The notes beneath the pieces are model-generated. The model made no database searches, was not told where the DNA came from, and saw only the letters and a list, made by a program, of their open reading frames with translations. A stretch of DNA of 10,320 nucleotides, from assembly GCA_963517805.1 (NCBI GenBank), contig CAUQHD010000050.1, positions 1 to 10,320 of the forward strand, given 5' to 3'. This DNA is from JABCPE02 sp963517805. Lineage in GTDB: Bacteria > Bacteroidota > Bacteroidia > Flavobacteriales > Weeksellaceae. The position numbers were made by a program, and so were the translations under genes. This document shows positions 6,403-10,320 of this stretch, piece after piece (position 1 is the stretch's first letter; the number at the start of each line of letters is the position of its first letter).

Positions 6403-7347
6403 GTGGAAAATAGAAACGAGCTGATGATGTTCTACAATGTGGAAAATCTTTTTCCACCCGATGAGAAATTTCAAAAAGGAGAAAGCCGGAAATTTTCTGG
6501 ATTGAAGAAGTGGAATGCTTGGAGGTATAATCACAAACTGCACCGCCTGTCTCATGTATTCGAACTTATAGAGAAAGAAAAGAAAACCCTCCCGATGATT
6601 ATCGGTTTAGCCGAGATAGCGGACAGCTCGGTATTAGAAGATTTGGTGAATATGGAACCTTTCGGCGGGCGGTATTCTTATATTCACCACGATTCCTTGG
6701 ATGAAAGAGGCGTGGATACGGCACTGCTCTACGATAGAACTAAAATAAAATTTATAGAATCTGAGACCATGAGTTTCATCTTTGAGTTTGAGGAAGACGG
6801 CAGAGATGGTATAGACACCACGCGGGATGTTCTGCAATGCAAATTGGAATACGAAAATGAAATCATCCATGTATTTGTGCTGCATCTTCCCTCCAAAAGG
6901 GAACAGGATATCAACCAGCCGAAGCGTGATTATATCCTGAAAAATGTGAAAGAACGAGTGCTAGAACTTATAAAAGGAAGCGGTGAAACAGTGGTAATCT
7001 TAGGGGATTTTAATGAAAACCCTTATGCGGAGAATATCAATTATCTGCTCTACAAAGATGGTTCGGAGAAAATATTGGAGAATCCTTTCATGCACCTATA
7101 TGCAGAGCGGAAGTATTCTACCTACTACCAGCGGCAGGGACTTTTGTTTGACCAGATTATCCTTTCCAGAGATTTTTTTCTTCATAATTCTGTGTTGAAT
7201 TTCAGAAAAGCCGAAGTTTTTACTCATGAAGACATTAAAACCCGAGAAGGGAAGTATCAGGGAAAGCCTTTCAGGACTTATGCAGGTACGCGGTATTTAG
7301 GCGGATATAGTGATCATTTCCCAGTCTTAGTTGAATTTTCTAAATAG
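6403..7347 (+). CDS. Endonuclease/exonuclease/phosphatase-fold protein
   Basis: A member of the EEP (DNase I-like) superfamily of metal-dependent phosphodiesterases. Visible motifs are YNVENLF at 11-17, the metal-ligand Glu71 in GLAEIAD, His161 in HLPSK, ILGDFNENP at 199-207 (Asp202, Asn204), FDQIILS at 249-255 and the terminal GYSDHFPV at 301-308 with the Asp304-His305 pair. The active site therefore looks complete. No signal peptide is visible, so it is probably cytoplasmic. The substrate (DNA, RNA, phospholipid or other phosphodiester) cannot be told from sequence. The start chosen is GTG at 6403, preceded by AAG. ATG codons at 6424 and 6427 (residues 8 and 9) are alternatives that would begin at MMFYN or MFYN, just before the first motif. 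It probably belongs to one transcription unit with trmD and the Lrp-type gene, which starts 5 bp after its stop. Confidence 0.85.
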   Translation: MENRNELMMFYNVENLFPPDEKFQKGESRKFSGLKKWNAWRYNHKLHRLSHVFELIEKEKKTLPMIIGLAEIADSSVLEDLVNMEPFGGRYSYIHHDSLDERGVDTALLYDRTKIKFIESETMSFIFEFEEDGRDGIDTTRDVLQCKLEYENEIIHVFVLHLPSKREQDINQPKRDYILKNVKERVLELIKGSGETVVILGDFNENPYAENINYLLYKDGSEKILENPFMHLYAERKYSTYYQRQGLLFDQIILSRDFFLHNSVLNFRKAEVFTHEDIKTREGKYQGKPFRTYAGTRYLGGYSDHFPVLVEFSK

Positions 7348-7352
7348 AAAAA

Positions 7353-7817
7353 ATGAAAACAGAAAGTTATATATTAGATGATATAGACAAGCTCATCATC
7401 CAAATGCTGATGGATAATCCCAAAATATCTCTGGCTGTTATCTCCCAGAATGTGGGAATATCCACCACAACGGTGCATCAGAGAGTGAAAAAACTCGAAC
7501 AAGCGGGTGTGATAGAAACTTCTGTAACCCTGCTCAATCCGAGACGGGTGGGCTATAAAGTGGTGTCTTTTGTAGGAATTTATCTTGACCAGCCGAGCCA
7601 TTCCAAGGAGACCATACAGGTTTTGGAAGGGATAAATGAAGTGGTAGAAGTTCATTATATCACGGGGAATTATACTCTGTTTATCAAAGTATTATGTGTT
7701 GATAACGACCACCTGATGGAGGTGCTCAGCAGGATACAGACCTTAAAGGGAGTAACAAGAACTGAAACTTTCATCTCTTTGGAACAGAGAATTGATAGAC
7801 AGCTGAAATTGAAATGA
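7353..7817 (+). CDS. Lrp/AsnC-family transcriptional regulator
   Basis: DNA-binding regulator of the feast/famine type, often responsive to amino acids. The 154-residue length is typical. Residues about 8-55 form the AsnC winged helix-turn-helix, with LDDIDKLIIQMLMDNPKIS leading in and VGISTTTVHQRVKKLEQAGVI as the recognition region. Residues about 70-148 form the RAM ligand-binding and oligomerisation domain, including the GNYTLFIKV strand and the terminal TETFISLEQ segment. The gene starts 5 bp after the EEP gene, so the two are very probably co-transcribed. Whether they share a role is unknown. No strong terminator follows, and the next promoter lies about 35 bp downstream. Ligand and targets cannot be inferred. 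Confidence 0.93.
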   Translation: MKTESYILDDIDKLIIQMLMDNPKISLAVISQNVGISTTTVHQRVKKLEQAGVIETSVTLLNPRRVGYKVVSFVGIYLDQPSHSKETIQVLEGINEVVEVHYITGNYTLFIKVLCVDNDHLMEVLSRIQTLKGVTRTETFISLEQRIDRQLKLK

Positions 7818-7851
7818 TAATTAAAAAAAGATTTAAATTTTAGTTATAATA

Positions 7852-7883
7852 TTTGCGAGTTCGAAAAAAAAGCTGTTATTTTG
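7852..7883 (+). promoter_or_regulatory. Predicted promoter of the rpmB-rpmG-DUF4295 operon
   Basis: TTTG at 7852-7855 is separated by 20 bases from TTATTTTG at 7876-7883, one mismatch from TAnnTTTG. This is close to the canonical two-box Bacteroidota promoter and gives a leader of about 35 bases to the rpmB ATG. The leader (AT-rich, no Shine-Dalgarno) is typical for highly expressed genes in this phylum. Confidence 0.6.
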
Positions 7884-7923
7884 CAAAATTATAAAGTAGA
7901 AATAATTATTAGAGCATATAGAT

Positions 7924-8160
7924 ATGTCAAGAATTTGTCAAATTACAGGGAAGCGTGCAATGGTAGGAAACCATGTGTCTCACGCTAACAACAAGACGAA
8001 AAGAAGGTTCGAAATCAACCTTCTTGAGAAGAAGTTTTACCTTCCAGAGCAGGATAGACACATCACATTGAGAGTGTCTGCTCATGGATTGAGAGTTATT
8101 AACAAGATTGGGATCGAAGAAGCTTTGGAAAGAGCTGTTAGAAATGGATTTATTAAATAA
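7924..8160 (+). CDS. rpmB: Large-subunit ribosomal protein bL28
   Basis: Structural component of the 50S subunit. The 78-residue basic protein opens with MSRICQITGKRAMVGNHVSHANNK-like sequence (bL28 N-terminal signature) and continues with the KRRFEINL strand, the HITLRVSAHGLRVI segment and the C-terminal helix IGIEEAL. Length and composition match the family. It begins an operon with rpmG (8-bp gap) and a DUF4295 gene. Codon use looks biased to high expression, for example repeated AAG, AGA and GGA, compared with the neighbouring genes. Confidence 0.98.
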   Translation: MSRICQITGKRAMVGNHVSHANNKTKRRFEINLLEKKFYLPEQDRHITLRVSAHGLRVINKIGIEEALERAVRNGFIK

Positions 8161-8168
8161 TTAAGAAA

Positions 8169-8351
8169 ATGGCAAAGAAAGGAAACAGAGTTCAAGTTAT
8201 TCTTGAGTGCACAGAACATAAAGAGAGCGGTATGCCTGGAATGAGCAGATATATCACTACTAAAAACAAGAAGAACACTACTGAGAGATTGGAGCTTAAG
8301 AAATACAATCCAGTTCTAAAGAAATATACAGTTCATAAGGAGATTAAATAA
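8169..8351 (+). CDS. rpmG: Large-subunit ribosomal protein bL33
   Basis: A 60-residue 50S protein near the E site. MAKKGNRVQVILECTEHK is the bL33 N-terminus, followed by SRYITTKNKKNTTERLELKKYNPVLKKY, the family core. Only one cysteine is present, so this is the zinc-free (C-) form. Its length is slightly above the 50-55 residues usual elsewhere because of a short insertion, GMPGM, near residues 22-26. It is second in the rpmB operon. Confidence 0.97.
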   Translation: MAKKGNRVQVILECTEHKESGMPGMSRYITTKNKKNTTERLELKKYNPVLKKYTVHKEIK

Positions 8352-8369
8352 CTATAAAGATTATTAGCG

Positions 8370-8522
8370 ATGGCAAAAAAAGTAGTAGCGTCCCTAAAAG
8401 ATGGTTCATCTAAAAAGATGACAAAAGTAGTAAAAATGGTAAAATCTCCTAAAACTGGAGCTTACATTTTTGAAGAAAAAGTAATGAATGCAGATGAAGT
8501 AGATGCTTATTTGAAAAAATAA
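8370..8522 (+). CDS. DUF4295 small basic protein, probable ribosomal protein
   Basis: A 50-residue lysine-rich protein (MAKKVVASLKDGSSKKMTKV at the N-terminus, MNADEVDAYLKK at the C-terminus) matching the Bacteroidota-restricted DUF4295 family. It lies 18 bp after rpmG and 25 bp before the operon terminator, so it is surely co-transcribed with bL28 and bL33. My recollection is that structural work on a Flavobacterium ribosome assigned a phylum-specific large-subunit protein, bL38, and that this family is that protein. I have not been able to verify the link here. The genomic position and basic composition independently support a ribosomal role. Confidence 0.88.
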   Translation: MAKKVVASLKDGSSKKMTKVVKMVKSPKTGAYIFEEKVMNADEVDAYLKK

Positions 8523-8547
8523 ACATCGTTTCTGCAAAAGAAATATA

Positions 8548-8580
8548 AAACTACCCAAAATTTTCTGGGTAGTTTTTGTT
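8548..8580 (+). terminator. Rho-independent terminator of the ribosomal protein operon
   Basis: A 10-bp perfect stem (8548-8557 AAACTACCCA with 8566-8575 TGGGTAGTTT) has an 8-base loop and a following T-rich tract. It lies about 25 bp after the DUF4295 stop codon. Confidence 0.9.
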
Positions 8581-8609
8581 TTTATTAAACCTAAAAATAC
8601 TTACATTTG
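8575..8609 (+). promoter_or_regulatory. Predicted ftsY promoter
   Basis: TACATTTG at 8602-8609 is an exact TAnnTTTG match. TTTG at 8575-8578, 23 bases upstream, can serve as the -33 box and overlaps the end of the preceding terminator. The ATG of ftsY is 31 bp downstream of the -7 box. Confidence 0.6.
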
Positions 8610-8640
8610 GGGAAATAATTTTGAATTTAAAAAATAGAAG

Positions 8641-9597
8641 ATGAGTTGGTTTAAAAATATTTTTAAGAAAGAAGAAAAAGAAACTCTGGACAAAGGTTTG
8701 GAAAAGTCCAGACAAGGATTTTTTGATAAAATTACCAAAGCTGTCATAGGAAAATCCAAGGTAGATGATGAGGTTTTGGATGATTTGGAGGAAATCCTCA
8801 TCGCGTCGGATGTAGGAGCTGCTACGACTATCAAAATTATTCAGAGAATAGAGGAAAGGGCAGCCAGAGACAAATATGTAAATACGGCTGAACTTGATAA
8901 AATCCTTAGGGAAGAAATCTCTGCTCTTCTGCTGGAAAATCCGCATTCTAAGACAGGAAATATCGATGAAACCAAGAAACCTTATGTCATCATGGTAGTC
9001 GGTGTGAATGGTGTAGGGAAGACGACTACGATAGGGAAATTAGCCCATCAGTTCAAAACCCAAGGAAAAAAAGTGGTGCTGGGTGCGGCGGATACATTCC
9101 GTGCGGCGGCAGTAGACCAGCTTGTAATCTGGAGTGAGAGAGTAGGCGTTCCTATTGTGAAGCAAGGAATGGGCAGTGACCCTGCCTCTGTGGCGTTTGA
9201 TACACTGCAGTCGGCTGTTGCGCAGAATGCAGATGTAGTCATCATAGATACAGCAGGAAGGCTTCATAATAAAATCAATTTGATGAACGAACTTTCTAAA
9301 ATTAAACGAGTGATGCAGAAAATCGTTCCAGATGCTCCGCATGAGGTACTTTTGGTTTTGGATGGCTCTACAGGGCAGAATGCTTTTGAACAAGCGAAGC
9401 AGTTTACAGCGGCGACAGAAGTGAATGCACTCGCTGTGACCAAGCTTGATGGAACAGCGAAAGGCGGTGTGGTTATCGGGATTTCAGACCAGTTCCAAAT
9501 ACCTGTGAAATACATCGGTGTGGGCGAAGGAATGGAGGATTTACAGTTGTTCAACGGAGAAGAATTCGTGGATTCCTTTTTCAAGAAAGAGAGATAA
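8641..9597 (+). CDS. ftsY: Signal recognition particle receptor FtsY
   Basis: GTPase that docks SRP-ribosome complexes at the Sec translocon. The 318-residue form lacks the long acidic A domain of E. coli FtsY and starts with the amphipathic MSWFKNIFKK helix that contacts membrane lipid. The N domain is about 15-100. The G domain shows G1 GVNGVGKTTT at 121-130, the DTFRAAA motif at 151-157, DTAGR at 203-207, TKLDG at 267-271 and the closing GVGEGMEDLQLF at 293-304. All GTPase motifs are intact. It has its own promoter after the ribosomal operon and overlaps the next gene by one base (TAATG), so the two are translationally coupled. The cytoplasmic and membrane-peripheral location is inferred from the family. 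Confidence 0.98.
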   Translation: MSWFKNIFKKEEKETLDKGLEKSRQGFFDKITKAVIGKSKVDDEVLDDLEEILIASDVGAATTIKIIQRIEERAARDKYVNTAELDKILREEISALLLENPHSKTGNIDETKKPYVIMVVGVNGVGKTTTIGKLAHQFKTQGKKVVLGAADTFRAAAVDQLVIWSERVGVPIVKQGMGSDPASVAFDTLQSAVAQNADVVIIDTAGRLHNKINLMNELSKIKRVMQKIVPDAPHEVLLVLDGSTGQNAFEQAKQFTAATEVNALAVTKLDGTAKGGVVIGISDQFQIPVKYIGVGEGMEDLQLFNGEEFVDSFFKKER

Positions 9598-10214
9598 TGT
9601 CCAGAGCTTTGCTTTTTATCAATGGTGAGCCTCCCAAAACACTGCCTTCATTGGCTGATTATCAGCTGATAGCGTGTACGGATGGGGCTTTTCATTATTT
9701 AAAGGAGAAAAATTTCCCATTGGAGAAACTGACCTTTATTTCAGGGGATTTTGATTCTCACACGGGAGCGGATGAGGCTATTTATCAGGGCAAATTTGTC
9801 CATACACCAGACCAAAATAAAACAGATTTTCATAAAGCGCTGGAAATCATCATAGAAAAAGGAATAAAAAAAGTGGATGTTTATGGAGCAAGCGGGCGCG
9901 AGCAAGACCACTTTTTGGGGAATATTCATACGGCTTATTTGTTTAGGCAAGAACTGGAAATTAGTTTTTTTGATGATTATTCCACTTATTTTTTTATTCC
10001 AAATGATTTTACCATTCGGAAAGTAAAAGGCAAAATGGTTTCGCTGCTTCCTTTTCCAGTGGCCGAAAATATCTTTACCCAAGGGCTTCACTGGGAGCTG
10101 AGGGGAGAGAGCCTTTCACTGATGGAGAGAATAGGCACGAGAAACAGGGCAGATACCGATGAAATATCCATAAAATACGATAAAGGCAGTTTACTTTTGT
10201 TTATAGAAAATTAA
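9597..10214 (+). CDS. thiN: Thiamine pyrophosphokinase
   Basis: Transfers pyrophosphate from ATP to thiamine, giving thiamine diphosphate in one step. The 205-residue protein has the TPK catalytic-domain signatures ACTDGAFHYL at 26-35, SGDFDS at 49-54, TPDQNKTDFHKAL at 70-82 and GASGREQDHFLGNI at 97-110. These are followed by a C-terminal B1-binding beta domain (VSLLPF at 148-153, GLHWEL at 163-168, GTRNRADTDEISIKY at 180-194). The ATG overlaps the ftsY stop. No thiamine riboswitch is possible at such an overlap, so any thiamine control must act elsewhere. The symbol follows B. subtilis usage. The function is clear, although the gene name varies between genomes. Confidence 0.93.
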   Translation: MSRALLFINGEPPKTLPSLADYQLIACTDGAFHYLKEKNFPLEKLTFISGDFDSHTGADEAIYQGKFVHTPDQNKTDFHKALEIIIEKGIKKVDVYGASGREQDHFLGNIHTAYLFRQELEISFFDDYSTYFFIPNDFTIRKVKGKMVSLLPFPVAENIFTQGLHWELRGESLSLMERIGTRNRADTDEISIKYDKGSLLLFIEN

Positions 10215-10219
10215 AAATT

Positions 10220-10320
10220 ATGAGAAATATTATTGTTTTTATTTTGTTGTTTTTATCCGCTCAGTTCGCAGCTCAGCCTGGGGGAGGAGGCGGATTGCGT
10301 GTGCTGAATGTATATGATGA
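10220..10320 (+). CDS. Start of a secreted protein, truncated by the window
   Basis: Only 33 codons are visible, starting MRNIIVFILLFLSAQFAAQPG. The N-terminus is a clear Sec signal peptide with the hydrophobic run IIVFILLFL and a probable cleavage after FAA. A glycine-rich stretch (GGGGG) and LRVLNVYD follow. It starts 5 bp after the thiamine pyrophosphokinase stop, which suggests co-transcription. There is too little sequence to name a family. Confidence 0.75.
   Translation, partial: MRNIIVFILLFLSAQFAAQPGGGGGLRVLNVYD

Overview
The window looks like chromosome of a flavobacterium (phylum Bacteroidota), probably in or near the Chryseobacterium/Riemerella/Elizabethkingia group. The evidence is the -7 promoter motif TAnnTTTG ahead of several genes, the near absence of Shine-Dalgarno sequences, moderately low GC, a Bacteroidota-restricted DUF4295 protein next to rpmB-rpmG, and protein sequences of flavobacterial character. 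The genus is an inference.

Layout, left to right. Positions 1-512 hold no convincing gene. They contain a 301-bp repeat element (71-371) and the ligA promoter region. Then come ligA (NAD-dependent DNA ligase) and a secreted M1-family aminopeptidase that ends in a strong terminator. Positions 5111-5667 are again gene-free and hold a second, longer copy of the same element in opposite orientation (5142-5615). Next are trmD, an endonuclease/exonuclease/phosphatase-fold protein and an Lrp/AsnC regulator, closely spaced on one strand. A translation operon follows (rpmB, rpmG, a 50-residue DUF4295 protein) with its own promoter and terminator. After it come ftsY, a thiamine pyrophosphokinase that overlaps ftsY by one base, and the start of a secreted protein cut by the window edge. 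All genes are on the + strand.

The genes are ordinary housekeeping genes: DNA replication and repair (ligA), peptide breakdown (M1), tRNA modification (trmD), ribosome assembly (rpmB, rpmG, DUF4295), membrane targeting (ftsY) and cofactor supply (thiamine diphosphate).

The unusual content is the pair of intergenic elements. Both have the same head (31/35 identical) and the same tail (62/65 identical). Between these is an array of 13-bp hairpin cores (5-bp arm, 3-base loop, 5-bp arm) spaced alternately about 41-42 and 44 bp. The spacer scaffold is shared (21/31 identical in the pair I aligned), but the core sequence differs almost completely between copies: ACCCC-ACC-GGGGT against CTACA-GGG-TGTAG, 2/13 identical. 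The dyad symmetry is nevertheless kept, and each array is mostly uniform for its own core type. I do not recognise this family. Array-specific, covarying hairpin cores in a conserved scaffold are the best candidate here for something undescribed.
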